Positions 6,853 through 15,980 of a stretch of DNA of 22,852 nt are shown piece by piece. The stretch spans positions 1 to 22,852 of the forward strand of contig JBCCYI010000048.1 of the NCBI GenBank assembly GCA_039189975.1, given 5' to 3'. The translations under genes and the position numbers were made by a program. Position 1 is the first letter of the stretch, and the number at the start of each line of letters is the position of its first letter. This DNA comes from HLUCCA09 sp039189975 (GTDB lineage: Bacteria > Pseudomonadota > Alphaproteobacteria > Rhodobacterales > Rhodobacteraceae). The notes under the pieces were generated by a model. It was not told the DNA's origin, searched no databases, and was given only the letters and a program-made list of their open reading frames with translations.

Positions 6853-8001
6853 ATGACCCTGGAGCTGTCTCACCCCGCGATCGAAGACCTCAAGCGCTCG
6901 GCCCGTCGGCGCGTCCCACATTTCGTTTGGGAGTATCTCGACAGCGCGGTCGGGCGCGAAACGGGCCGCGCGTTTGCCGAAGACGCGCTCGATCAGATCC
7001 GGCTGATGCCGCACATGCTGAGGGGCATCACAGACTCCGACCTGACGGTGAACCTGATGGGGCGGCAGTACCCGCTCCCCTTTGGCTTCGCGCCCGTGGG
7101 GATGTCGGGGCTCATCTGGCCCGATGCCGAGCGGATCCTGGCGAAGATCGCTGCACGCGAAGGGATCCCTTACACGCTCTCCACCGTGGCCGCCGCGACA
7201 CCTGAGGAGGTCGGCCCGAAAGTGGGCGATCAGGGGTGGTTCCAGCTCTATGCGCCATCGGACCCCGAGGTACGGCGCGACATCTGCGGTCGCGCCCGCG
7301 ACGCCGGGTTTCACACATTGGTCCTGACCGTCGATCTTGCCGTCGCAAGCCGTCGGGAGCGGCTGCAACGGGCTCGCCTGACCAATCCGATGCGGCTCAC
7401 GCCGCGCATCGTCCTCGATGCGGCGCGCCGCCCTGCCTGGGCTGTCGCCACGCTTGGTAAAGGTATCCCCAAGCTCAAAACCCTGGAGCGCTACGCCGAT
7501 ACGACCCGGCGTGGCTCAGCGACCGCCCACATCGGTTACCAGATCCGCACCGCGCCGGACCTCCCCTACCTACGCGCACTCCGCGAGGAGTGGGCCGGGC
7601 CGCTGGTCGTCAAGGGCATCATCAGCGCGGCGGACGCGGAACACGCGGTGCGCGCAGGCGCTGACGCAATCTGGGTGTCAAACCACGGCGGGCGTCAGTT
7701 CGACGGCGCCCCTCCACCGGTGCATCAGCTGCCGCAGGTCCGCGCCGCTCTCGGACCGGACGTCCCCGTGATCTACGACAGCGGCTTGCGCTCCGGCCTG
7801 GACATCATGCGGGCGCTGGCGATGGGGGCAGACTTCTGCATGGTGGGGCGGGCAGTGCACTACGGGCTGGCCGCGTTTGGCGCGCGCGGCGCCGCCCATG
7901 CGGTCGACATCCTGCGTGGGCAGCTTGTTGCCGACATGGGCAACGCGGGCTGTGCCCGTCTGTCGGATCTACCGGATCACAGGGTGCTCAGCGTGTCCTG
8001 A
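6853..8001 (+). CDS. FMN-dependent alpha-hydroxy-acid dehydrogenase (L-lactate dehydrogenase/glycolate oxidase family)
   Basis: This 382-aa TIM-barrel flavoprotein oxidises a 2-hydroxy acid to the 2-keto acid. The N-terminal PHFVWEYLDSAVG (22-34), PFGFAPVGMSGL (76-87), the FMN-phosphate and substrate region WFQLY (129-133), LTVDL (158-162), the FMN lysine K254 in VVKGI, the catalytic H278 and substrate R281 in SNHGGRQFDGAP, and YDSGLRSG plus VGRA near the end are all present. The substrate cannot be read from sequence; lactate, glycolate or mandelate are all possible, and it differs from the typical LldD N-terminus. The ATG at 6853 was preferred over GTG at 6811 because family members begin just before this motif. 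No strong ribosome site is visible. It may supply pyruvate next to pyruvate carboxylase, but this is inference. Confidence 0.9.
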   Translation: MTLELSHPAIEDLKRSARRRVPHFVWEYLDSAVGRETGRAFAEDALDQIRLMPHMLRGITDSDLTVNLMGRQYPLPFGFAPVGMSGLIWPDAERILAKIAAREGIPYTLSTVAAATPEEVGPKVGDQGWFQLYAPSDPEVRRDICGRARDAGFHTLVLTVDLAVASRRERLQRARLTNPMRLTPRIVLDAARRPAWAVATLGKGIPKLKTLERYADTTRRGSATAHIGYQIRTAPDLPYLRALREEWAGPLVVKGIISAADAEHAVRAGADAIWVSNHGGRQFDGAPPPVHQLPQVRAALGPDVPVIYDSGLRSGLDIMRALAMGADFCMVGRAVHYGLAAFGARGAAHAVDILRGQLVADMGNAGCARLSDLPDHRVLSVS

Positions 8002-8122
8002 CCAACCGTCGAGCCCAGAGACCTCCACACGGACTTGATCGCGTGCATCGTCCCCATCTGCGGCGCTTGCCGCTGTGCAGCATCGCGGTTACGAAAGCGT
8101 GAACCGCCCAAGGACCAAGACC

Positions 8123-11100
8123 ATGCCCGAATTCCAGAAAATCCTGATTGCAAATCGGGGCGAGATTGCCATACGCGTGATGCGCGCCGCCAACGAGCTG
8201 GGCAAGCGGACGGTGGCCGTCTTTGCGGAGGAAGACAAGCTCAGCCTGCACCGCTTCAAGGCGGACGAGGCCTACCGGATCGGCGAGGGGCTGGGGCCGG
8301 TTCAGGCGTATCTGTCGATCGACGAGATCCTGCGGGTGGCCAAGCTCTCGGGCGCCGACGCGATCCACCCGGGCTATGGCCTGCTGTCGGAGAACCCCGA
8401 CTTTGTGGATGCCTGTGCCGCTGCCGGGATCACGTTCATCGGGCCCAAGGCCGAAACGATGCGCGCGCTCGGCGATAAGGCAAGCGCCCGGCGCGTCGCC
8501 ATTGCGGCCGGGGTCCCCGTCATCCCCGCCACCGAGGTGTTGGGCGACGACATGGACGCCGTGCGCGCCGAGGCCGAGGAGATCGGCTACCCGCTGATGC
8601 TCAAGGCCTCCTGGGGCGGCGGCGGGCGCGGGATGCGCCCGATCCTCGCCTCCGATGAGCTGGAGGAGAAGGTCCGCGAGGGCCGGCGCGAGGCGGAAGC
8701 CGCCTTTGGCAACGGCGAGGGCTATCTCGAAAAGATGATCCTGCGCGCCCGGCACGTCGAGGTGCAGATCCTCGGCGACAGCCAGGGCAACATGTACCAC
8801 CTCTGGGAGCGCGATTGCTCCGTCCAGCGGCGCAACCAAAAGGTCGTGGAGCGCGCGCCCGCCCCCTACCTCAGCTCGTCCCAGCGCGAGAAACTCTGCG
8901 CGCTCGGCAAAAAGATCTGCGAGCACGTCAATTACGAATGCGCCGGCACCGTCGAGTTCCTGATGGATATGGAGACGGGTGAGTTTTACTTCATCGAGTT
9001 GAACCCGCGCGTCCAGGTCGAGCATATGGTGACCGAGGAGGTCACGGGGATCGACATCGTCCGCGCCCAGATCCTGATCGCCGAGGGCAAGAGCCTGATG
9101 GAGGCGACGGGCACCGCCTCGCAATATGACGTCGGGCTCGACGGCCACGCCATCCAATGCCGGGTGACGACCGAGGACCCCACGAACAACTTCATCCCCG
9201 ACTATGGCCGCATCACAGCCTACCGCGGCGCCACCGGCATGGGCATCCGTCTCGACGGCGGCACGGCCTATTCGGGCGCCGTCATCACGCGCTACTACGA
9301 TTCGCTTCTGGAGAAGGTCACCGCCTGGGCACCAACGCCCGAGGCCGCCATCGCGCGGATGGACCGCGCGCTGCGCGAGTTCCGCATCCGCGGCGTCGCG
9401 ACCAACATCGCCTTCGTGGAAAACCTGCTCAAGCACCCGGATTTCCTGAACAATCAGTACCACACGAAGTTCATCGACCAGACACCGGCGCTCTTTGACT
9501 TCAAGCCGCGCCGCGACCGGGCCACCAAGATCCTGACCTATATCGCTGACATCACCGTCAACGGTCACCCCGAGGTCGAAGGCCGTCCCAAGCCCGCCGC
9601 CGACCTGCGCACGCCCAAACCTCCGGCCCCTCGCGCCGAGACACCGCCCGCCGGGACGCGCCAGATCCTCGACGAGTTTGGCCCTCAGGCGGTGGCCGAC
9701 TGGATGGCCGAGCAAAAGCACCTGCTGATCACGGACACGACCATGCGGGATGGGCACCAGAGCCTGCTCGCCACCCGCATGCGCTCCCTCGACATGATCC
9801 GCGTGGCCCCGGCCTATGCCACCAATGTCCCGCAGCTCTTCTCCGTCGAATGTTGGGGGGGTGCGACGTTCGACGTCGCCTACCGCTTCCTGCAGGAATG
9901 CCCCTGGCAGCGCCTGCGCGACCTGCGCGCGGCGATGCCCAACATCATGACGCAGATGCTCCTGCGCGGGGCCAACGGGGTGGGCTACACCAACTACCCC
10001 GACAACGTCGTGCAGTTCTTCGTGCGGCAGGCGGCTGAGAGCGGAGTCGATGTCTTCCGCGTTTTCGATTCGCTCAACTGGGTCGAGAACATGCGCGTCG
10101 CGATGGATGCCGTGCAGGACAACAACAAGGTCTGCGAAGGCGCGATTTGCTACACCGGCGATCTGCTCGACCCCGATCGCGCGAAATACGACCTCAAGTA
10201 CTACGTCCAGATGGGCAGGGACCTGAAGGCCGCCGGTGCTCACATCCTGGGGCTGAAGGACATGGCGGGGCTCCTGAAGCCCGCCGGCGCGCGCGTCCTG
10301 ATCAAGGCGCTGCGCGAGGAGGTCGGCCTGCCGATCCATTTCCACACCCACGACACCGCGGGCATTGCCTGCGCAACGATCCTGGCCGCGGCCGAAAGCG
10401 GCGTCGACGCCGTCGATTGCGCGATGGACGCGTTCTCCGGCAACACCAGCCAGGCGACCCTCGGCACCATCGTGGAATCGCTCGCCCGCCAGGAGCGCGA
10501 CACCGGGCTCGACATCGGCGCCGTGCGCGAGCTCTCCAACTACTGGGAAGCCGTTCGCGCCCATTACGCCGCCTTCGAGACCGGCCAGCAGGCGCCCGCC
10601 TCGGAGGTCTATCTCCACGAGATGCCCGGCGGTCAGTTCACCAACCTCAAGGCGCAGGCCCGCTCGCTGGGGCTGGAAGAGCGCTGGCACGAGGTCGCCG
10701 AGGCCTATGCCGACGTCAACCGCATGTTCGGCGACATCGTGAAGGTGACGCCGTCGTCCAAGGTCGTGGGCGACATGGCGCTGATGATGGTCAGCCAGGG
10801 CCTCACGCGCGCGGACATCGAAGACGGCAAGCGCGAGGTCTCCTTCCCCGATTCGGTCATCGAGATGATGAAGGGCGGGCTCGGCCAGCCGCCCTCCGGC
10901 TGGCCCAAGAAGCTGCAAAAGCGCATCCTTGGCGACGAGCCCGCCTTCACCGACCGTCCCGGTGCCCTCCTGTCCGACGAGGATCTCGACGCCCGCCGCA
11001 CGGAGGTGGCCGACGCCACCAACCAGGAGATCGACGACGAGGATCTCGCCGGATATCTCATGTATCCCAAGGTCTTCCGCGACTATGCCACCCGCCACGC

Positions 11101-11563
11101 CGAATATGGGCCGGTGCGCACGCTGGACACCAAGACGTTCTTCTACGGCATGCAGCCGGGCGAGGAGATCTCACCCGAGATCGACCCCGGCAAGACCCTC
11201 GAGATCCGCATGCAGGCCTTGGGCGAGACGAACAAGGAGGGCGAGGTCCGTGTCTTCTTCGAGCTTAACGGCCAGCCCCGCACGATCCGCGTCCCCAACC
11301 GCAAGGCGAAGGGGACGAGCGGCGCGCGCCCGAAGGCCGAAGTCGGCAACCCGGCCCATGTCGGTGCGCCAATGCCAGGCTCCATCGCCGCCGTGCCGGT
11401 CCAGGCGGGTGCCAAGGTGGCCGCCGGTGATCTCCTCGTGACGATCGAAGCGATGAAGATGGAGACGGGCCTGCACGCCGAGCGCGACGCGGTCGTCAAA
11501 GCCGTCCACGTCCGCCCGGGCGACCAGATCGACGCGAAAGATCTCCTTGTCGAGCTCGAATAG
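8123..11563 (+). CDS. pyc: Pyruvate carboxylase
   Basis: Biotin-dependent pyruvate carboxylase converts pyruvate, bicarbonate and ATP to oxaloacetate, the main anaplerotic reaction. The 1146-aa chain has the full single-polypeptide layout. The biotin carboxylase domain (about 1-460) shows ILIANRGEIA, PGYGLLSENPDF, the ATP-grasp loop KASWGGGGRGMR (about 161-172) and ELNPRVQVEH. The carboxyltransferase domain begins at about 533 with TDTTMRDGHQSLLATR and includes HFHTHDT; a C-terminal biotin-carrier domain holds EAMKMETG with the biotinylated lysine K1112. The start ATG at 8123 has AAGGA 8 bases upstream; the open frame extends 48 bases further but without such a site. It lies 121 bases behind the hydroxy-acid dehydrogenase on the same strand. 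No clear terminator was seen downstream. Confidence 0.97.
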   Translation: MPEFQKILIANRGEIAIRVMRAANELGKRTVAVFAEEDKLSLHRFKADEAYRIGEGLGPVQAYLSIDEILRVAKLSGADAIHPGYGLLSENPDFVDACAAAGITFIGPKAETMRALGDKASARRVAIAAGVPVIPATEVLGDDMDAVRAEAEEIGYPLMLKASWGGGGRGMRPILASDELEEKVREGRREAEAAFGNGEGYLEKMILRARHVEVQILGDSQGNMYHLWERDCSVQRRNQKVVERAPAPYLSSSQREKLCALGKKICEHVNYECAGTVEFLMDMETGEFYFIELNPRVQVEHMVTEEVTGIDIVRAQILIAEGKSLMEATGTASQYDVGLDGHAIQCRVTTEDPTNNFIPDYGRITAYRGATGMGIRLDGGTAYSGAVITRYYDSLLEKVTAWAPTPEAAIARMDRALREFRIRGVATNIAFVENLLKHPDFLNNQYHTKFIDQTPALFDFKPRRDRATKILTYIADITVNGHPEVEGRPKPAADLRTPKPPAPRAETPPAGTRQILDEFGPQAVADWMAEQKHLLITDTTMRDGHQSLLATRMRSLDMIRVAPAYATNVPQLFSVECWGGATFDVAYRFLQECPWQRLRDLRAAMPNIMTQMLLRGANGVGYTNYPDNVVQFFVRQAAESGVDVFRVFDSLNWVENMRVAMDAVQDNNKVCEGAICYTGDLLDPDRAKYDLKYYVQMGRDLKAAGAHILGLKDMAGLLKPAGARVLIKALREEVGLPIHFHTHDTAGIACATILAAAESGVDAVDCAMDAFSGNTSQATLGTIVESLARQERDTGLDIGAVRELSNYWEAVRAHYAAFETGQQAPASEVYLHEMPGGQFTNLKAQARSLGLEERWHEVAEAYADVNRMFGDIVKVTPSSKVVGDMALMMVSQGLTRADIEDGKREVSFPDSVIEMMKGGLGQPPSGWPKKLQKRILGDEPAFTDRPGALLSDEDLDARRTEVADATNQEIDDEDLAGYLMYPKVFRDYATRHAEYGPVRTLDTKTFFYGMQPGEEISPEIDPGKTLEIRMQALGETNKEGEVRVFFELNGQPRTIRVPNRKAKGTSGARPKAEVGNPAHVGAPMPGSIAAVPVQAGAKVAAGDLLVTIEAMKMETGLHAERDAVVKAVHVRPGDQIDAKDLLVELE

Positions 11564-11945
11564 CTGCAGCGACGACGCGGCCTTTCGCGGTGCTATGGTG
11601 CTATTGAGATCCGTGTCCGCGCGCGACCGAGGTCGCTGCGGCCGATGCGTCATCTGCGCGATGTAAGGGATCTCGGGGCGGGCGGGCCGCAGTGCGCAGC
11701 ACGAGGTCCGTCTCGACCCGCTCCCACGTCGGACAAAGACGTTCCCGGTGAGACAGAGCACGCGCACAGCGGCCGGCACCGCTCGACGTTCAGGGGTTGG
11801 TCCGCCTTTCGGAGCACGACGCAGTTCAACGCAAAACAGCTCTAGCGGAAGGTGCGTACGCGCGGATCGCACACGACGCGACGGGAACGTCAGTTTTCGC
11901 TTGCAGCCTCCGCAGACGTTCGATACCACGCCGCTACTTCACGGT
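11564..11945. other. Intergenic region between pyc and tRNA-Gly
   Basis: No convincing gene is present. An 8-bp inverted repeat (GCAGCGAC at 11566-11573 and GTCGCTGC at 11632-11639) lies just after the pyc stop but has no T-run. A possible tRNA promoter is TTGCAG at 11901-11906, 17 bases, then TACCAC at 11924-11929, about 16 bases before the tRNA. Short open frames here lack ribosome sites and recognisable content. Confidence 0.45.
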
Positions 11946-12020
11946 GCGGGCGTAGCTCAGGGGTAGAGCATTACCTTGCCAAGGTAAGGGTCGTGAGTTC
12001 GAATCTCATCGCCCGCTCCA
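11946..12020 (+). tRNA. tRNA-Gly (GCC)
   Basis: The cloverleaf is complete. The acceptor arm GCGGGCG (11946-11952) pairs with CGCCCGC (12010-12016). The D arm TAGCTCAGGGGTAGAGC follows. The anticodon stem TTACC/GGTAA encloses the loop TTGCCAA with anticodon GCC, and the T arm carries GTTCGAATC. The discriminator is T and CCA is encoded (12018-12020). It reads the glycine codons GGC and GGU. Confidence 0.97.
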
Positions 12021-12089
12021 GTGAAGACCCATTTCCGGAACAGAGAATAGAAGCGTTGGGTAGGCGCTCGATCGCGCAGCGCCATTCGC

Positions 12090-13082
12090 TCAGCAGTAGC
12101 GCTCAGGTCCAACCCATTGCGCATCCGAGTAGCGGTCCCCATGCGCCCAGCCCACTGGCAGAATCGCTTCTACCCGGCTGACTTCCTCCTCCGACAAATC
12201 GCGCACTGCGCCCTCCAACAACTCCGACAGGTGCGCCGTGCTTTTTGTCCCCGGGATCGGCAAAACAAAGTCTCCCCGGGACCGCACCCAGGCAACCGCG
12301 AGACCTGCTGCCGAAAGGCCCATCTCGGCGGCAAGCTCTCGAAAACGATCCGTCGCGGCGATGTTGGCGCTGTAGTTCGGATCCTGAAACCGAGGATTGG
12401 TCCTCGTGAACCCCATCTCCCGGACCCGGGCCGGCGAGAAGGGCGCATCGGTCAGGAACGAACGGCCGACAGGCGAAAACGCAACAAGACTCGTGCCAAG
12501 CGCCGCACAGGTCTGAATCAACCCAAGCTCGGGCGCCCGCGTCGACAACGAATACTCAGACTGGACCGCCGCAATCGGGCATTCAGACGCGGCACGCCGC
12601 AATGTGCTCGGTGCGATCTCCGAAAAGCCGATTGCGCGGGTTTTCCCCCGATCAATCAGTCCTTTAAGCACCCCGGCCACCTCCTCGGGCGGGTAGGACG
12701 GATCGTAGCGATGCACGTAGAAGAGGTCGACATGGTCCACTCCAAGCAACCGCAGGCTACGCTCCAGGGTCGCCTCAAGATGCTCAGGGTCATTGCTGAT
12801 CCGCCGCTCCGGGTGTCGCTGAATCCCTGCCTTGGTGGCTAATACCATCTCGTTCCGTGCACTGGGGGTCGCAGCAAACCATTGCCCGATGATGTCTTCG
12901 GACAGGCCGTCGCCATAGACAGCGGCGGTGTCGATATGGGTGACGCCGGCGGTGCGGCAGGCGTCCAACACCGCATGGCTTTCGGCAACGGTGGCGTCGC
13001 CGTAGATCCCCGCAAACGACATCGCACCAATGCCGAATTGCGACACCTCAGGCCCGTCCGGCCCCAATCGAATGCGCTTCAT
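12090..13082 (-). CDS. Aldo/keto reductase
   Basis: This 330-aa NAD(P)H-dependent oxidoreductase has the AKR TIM-barrel fold. The catalytic tetrad is complete: D51 and Y56 in HIDTAAVYG, K84 in LATKAG and H124 in YVHRYD. Cofactor-site motifs SEYSL and IPGTKS also fit the family, and the length is typical. The start ATG at 13082 follows AGGATAGGACAGG, a good ribosome site. The substrate is unknown. It converges on tRNA-Gly from the other strand and reads away from the glycerate kinase gene upstream, separated by 170 bases with no recognisable feature, so it could be second in a transcript with that gene. Confidence 0.92.
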   Translation of the reverse strand: MKRIRLGPDGPEVSQFGIGAMSFAGIYGDATVAESHAVLDACRTAGVTHIDTAAVYGDGLSEDIIGQWFAATPSARNEMVLATKAGIQRHPERRISNDPEHLEATLERSLRLLGVDHVDLFYVHRYDPSYPPEEVAGVLKGLIDRGKTRAIGFSEIAPSTLRRAASECPIAAVQSEYSLSTRAPELGLIQTCAALGTSLVAFSPVGRSFLTDAPFSPARVREMGFTRTNPRFQDPNYSANIAATDRFRELAAEMGLSAAGLAVAWVRSRGDFVLPIPGTKSTAHLSELLEGAVRDLSEEEVSRVEAILPVGWAHGDRYSDAQWVGPERYC

Positions 13083-13252
13083 CCTGTCCTATCCTTCGGT
13101 CCAGCCCGATCAAAGGCAGCAGGCGAGACCTACGACAGCGCAGGCCGGGGCGCCACCGAAATGGCGGGCGCACCCCGCGGATACATACATCTGGTCGAGA
13201 CGTCGCCTGCGCGTCAGCCTCGGGCGACTGACCCGCGATCGTCAGAGGCGGC

Positions 13253-14503
13253 TCAGGTCGGCGTGATCAGGATTGCGCGAAAATCGTTGACGTTCGTCAG
13301 TGTGGGGCCCGGCACAACCTGGTCGTCGATCCCGGCAAAAAAGGTGTGAGCGTCATTCTGGCGGAGGGCATCGGCGGCGTCGAGTCCCGCGGCTCCTGCG
13401 CGTGTCAGCGTGTCGGGCGTGACGATGGCACCGGCAACTTCGGCGGCGCCGTCGACCCCATCGGTATCGCAGGCAATCGCGTGCAAGCCGGTCGCCCCCC
13501 CCAGCGCAAGGGCCAGCGCCAGCGCATATTCTGCATTAGGACCGCCCACACCCTCTCCCCGTCGCGTCACCGTCAGCTCCCCGCCCGACAGCAACAGAAG
13601 CGGACGCGAGAGGCCTGCCTGGCGCGATCGCGCAAGCGCCGCATGGGCCGCGGCGATGTCGCGTGCCTCCCCTTCGATCGCGTCACCGAGGATCTCGACG
13701 TCACAGCCGGAGGCCTCCGCAAGCCTGGCCGCAGCCGCCAGCGACTGAGACGGGGCGGCAACAATGCGAGTCTCGACGCGCGACAGGCGTGGATCATCGG
13801 GGGAGAGCGGGTCCCCTCCGGCTGCCAGAAACGACGCGATCGAGGGTGGGGGCGTCACACCCCACTGCGCCAGGGTCGCGGCCGCTCGGCCCGCGTCCCC
13901 TGCATGCCCGACCGTGGGGCCACTCGCGATGTCGCCCGGATCGTCTCCCGGCACGTCCGAGATCAGCAGCGCGACGGTGTGTGCCGGATAGGCCGCGGCC
14001 GCAAGACGACCGCCCTTCACCGCCGACAGCTCTTTGCGGATGCCGTTGATGTCTCCGATCGGCGCGCCAGACGCCAGAAGTGCCTGCGTCAGCGCCTGTT
14101 TTTCAGCGAGCGTGATGTCGGCGGCTGGCGCGGTCAGGAGTGCCGATCCACCGCCGGAGATGAGCGCCAGGACCATGTCACCGTCCCCCGCGTCTGCGAG
14201 CAGCGCAAGCATCCGGCGCGTGCCTTCGACACCAGCTTGGTCCGGCACCGGATGTGCAGCTTCGAGGATCTCGATGCCCGCACAGGGGCGCGCGTAGCCG
14301 TAGCGCGTGATGACGAGCCCCTCGCAAGGGCCCCACACAGATTCGACGGCCTCTGCCATCCGCGCGGAGGCTTTGCCCGCCCCGATAACGAGCACACGCC
14401 CATCGGGACGCGGCGGCAATCGCGCCGGTAGGGCCCGCATTGGATCGGCCACTTCGACGGCCTTGTCAAAGAGCGCGCGCAGGAAAGAACGGGGATCACG
14501 CAT
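13253..14503 (-). CDS. Glycerate 2-kinase, MOFRL family (GckA/TtuD type)
   Basis: This 416-aa protein of the DUF4147/MOFRL family phosphorylates D-glycerate to 2-phosphoglycerate. Older annotations call the family hydroxypyruvate reductase. Visible are VIGAGKASARMA (39-50) with the conserved K44, AAHPVPD (82-88), LISGGGSALL (114-123), RKELSAVKGGRLA (156-168), SDVPGDDPGDIASGPT (182-197) and the C-terminal MOFRL part with LLLSGGELTVT and GGPNAEYALALAL. The ATG at 14503 has AAAGG six bases upstream and gives the usual N-terminus RSFLRALFDKAV. A longer open frame reaching 14767 would add an unrelated Arg/Ser-rich extension and is rejected. Its product would enter lower glycolysis, consistent with serine-cycle or photorespiratory-type glycerate use. 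Confidence 0.92.
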   Translation of the reverse strand: MRDPRSFLRALFDKAVEVADPMRALPARLPPRPDGRVLVIGAGKASARMAEAVESVWGPCEGLVITRYGYARPCAGIEILEAAHPVPDQAGVEGTRRMLALLADAGDGDMVLALISGGGSALLTAPAADITLAEKQALTQALLASGAPIGDINGIRKELSAVKGGRLAAAAYPAHTVALLISDVPGDDPGDIASGPTVGHAGDAGRAAATLAQWGVTPPPSIASFLAAGGDPLSPDDPRLSRVETRIVAAPSQSLAAAARLAEASGCDVEILGDAIEGEARDIAAAHAALARSRQAGLSRPLLLLSGGELTVTRRGEGVGGPNAEYALALALALGGATGLHAIACDTDGVDGAAEVAGAIVTPDTLTRAGAAGLDAADALRQNDAHTFFAGIDDQVVPGPTLTNVNDFRAILITPT

Positions 14504-14861
14504 GTCAGACCTTTCGTGCGGAGTTTCCGGTGACCGGAGCGCGCGGACGCTGACGTCTGACCCGCTCAACGTCAAGGTCTGCAATGCCCGCGTGGCGGCG
14601 TTTGAGCGGCCCCACGAACACATCCGCCTGACGGCCAAAGCCCTCTCCCCCTGGTCCCCTTCAACGACACGGCAGGCCCACAATAGCGGCGCCACATGAT
14701 TGCCGGCGCCAGACCCAAGCACCGGGCCACGTCCGACAATTGGCGGAGTGGGTGAAATCCAACCCATTATTATTGAGAGTACATCTGGAGGTCATGCCTC
14801 TGGCTGTGCTCTCGACGCGGCACGGCGTCTCAGGTGCTGGTCGCCCTTGCAGCGACCGATG
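14504..14861. other. Intergenic region between the dynamin-type cluster and glycerate kinase
   Basis: No gene is recognised. On the minus strand ATGACC (14795-14790), 17 bases, then TAATAA (14772-14767) is a possible weak promoter for the glycerate kinase, followed by a small hairpin GGGTTGGATTTCACCC. A 6-bp hairpin GGTCGC/GCGACC near 14838-14856, just after the last cluster gene, has no T-run, so no clear terminator for the cluster was found. Confidence 0.4.
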
Positions 14862-15980
14862 TCAGGTCGCTTGCTGTGATGGCCTGCGCGAGGGGTCGTG
14901 GCTTGAGGAGAGAAAGCGCAACCACATGCCGGTGACCCGTGCCTCGCTCGACGGCACCAGCAACATCGCAAGCGCATCTTCGCCGATCTGAGCCAGCAAG
15001 AGAGGTGCACCGCTTTGCGAGACAGGTGAGAGGATCGTGACAAGAGGATCTTGCGTCTGCGCGAGGAGGCCTTCCGGCCAGAGCTCCCACACCTCCTCCA
15101 GCGGTTCCTGCAATTCGGCCGCCCCCCCGGACTCGCCGTTGCTCGACTGCCAGCATAGCGCATCGGCCCCGCAGAGGATGGCAAAATCGGGCAACCCGGG
15201 CGCCGCGCTGACGCTCGATGCGGGGCCGCTGGCCACTGCATCGGCATAGGCGGCATTGGCCGCGGCTGAGACCGTTTCGGCGGCCCGTGCGGCAGCGGCT
15301 GCGGCAGCTTCCGCACGGGCGGCAACGGTGTCGTCGGCGGCGCGCTCTTGCTCGGCATTCTGGCGCAGCGCCGCTGCAGCATCTGCATCGACGGATCCGG
15401 CCTGCTGCGCAGGCGCGCTGCCCGGCTTTGCATTGGCGGGGACCACCGGGTCTGACGCTTCTTCTCCAGGCGATGCGGCGATCGCCTCGCGCAATGTGGC
15501 CACCGAAACGCCCGTCTGCTCGACGCCAACCGTTCCGGACGGCGCCAGCGCCTCAATCGTAATCGGCCCGGCAGCACACAGATCCCCGAGCAGTCCCAGC
15601 AGGCGGTTTAGATCGTCAAGCCCGGCAAACCCGAGCGCCCCCAGCCCGATGTGCCCGTCGTCCGACAATGCGTCGTTCTGTGGGGTCTGCGCGACGTGCA
15701 GCAGACGCCTGTTGGACACCTCAAGGTGCAGAGCGGCGCCGTCTGGTCCGCTGACCCGCAGGCTGCGCGCCATCACCGTGCTGTCAATCTCATCGAGAAG
15801 CGCATGAAGCGCCTCTTGCCCCGGCGCGGCATCGAGCCGCCTGCCGTCCGCGCACGGCACTATCGGTGCGGTGAGCCGGCCCAACACATCCGTCAACGCG
15901 GCCCGGTGCGCGGCCGCATCGGCCTCTTCCGGCTCGGCCACGCTGGCGCGCCCTTCAATTTGGCCAAACCGTTCAGTCAT
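14862..15980 (-). CDS. Uncharacterised Ala-rich two-domain protein, possibly roadblock-like
   Basis: This 372-aa acidic soluble protein has no signal peptide or membrane segment. Residues about 25-165 form one domain. Within it, LRVSGPDGAALHL (74-86) resembles LSVSAPDGPAPIPL in the neighbouring 147-aa protein, so the two probably share a domain. Residues about 195-258 are an Ala/Glu/Arg-rich predicted helix or coiled coil. A C-terminal domain (about 262-358) has alternating hydrophobic strands (DFAILCGADALCW, LVTILSPV, APLLLAQIGEDALAMLLVP), the look of a roadblock/LC7-type fold. That assignment is inference from pattern only. The ATG at 15980 overlaps the previous gene's stop by 8 bases, indicating translational coupling. 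The frame extends further upstream but would run through that gene. It is the last gene of the cluster. Confidence 0.85.
   Translation of the reverse strand: MTERFGQIEGRASVAEPEEADAAAHRAALTDVLGRLTAPIVPCADGRRLDAAPGQEALHALLDEIDSTVMARSLRVSGPDGAALHLEVSNRRLLHVAQTPQNDALSDDGHIGLGALGFAGLDDLNRLLGLLGDLCAAGPITIEALAPSGTVGVEQTGVSVATLREAIAASPGEEASDPVVPANAKPGSAPAQQAGSVDADAAAALRQNAEQERAADDTVAARAEAAAAAAARAAETVSAAANAAYADAVASGPASSVSAAPGLPDFAILCGADALCWQSSNGESGGAAELQEPLEEVWELWPEGLLAQTQDPLVTILSPVSQSGAPLLLAQIGEDALAMLLVPSSEARVTGMWLRFLSSSHDPSRRPSQQAT

Noticed and set aside
7988..11098. 1036-aa minus-strand ORF opposite pyruvate carboxylase
   Set aside because: It is the antisense frame of a clear, full-length pyc gene; long antisense frames are common in GC-rich coding DNA.
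14504..14767. N-terminal extension of the glycerate kinase
   Set aside because: The added residues resemble no family member, while the ATG at 14503 has its own ribosome site.
14744..14775. Small plus-strand hairpin TGGGT/ACCCA followed by TTATTATT, as a terminator
   Set aside because: The stem is only 5 bp and there is no plus-strand gene upstream for it to end.
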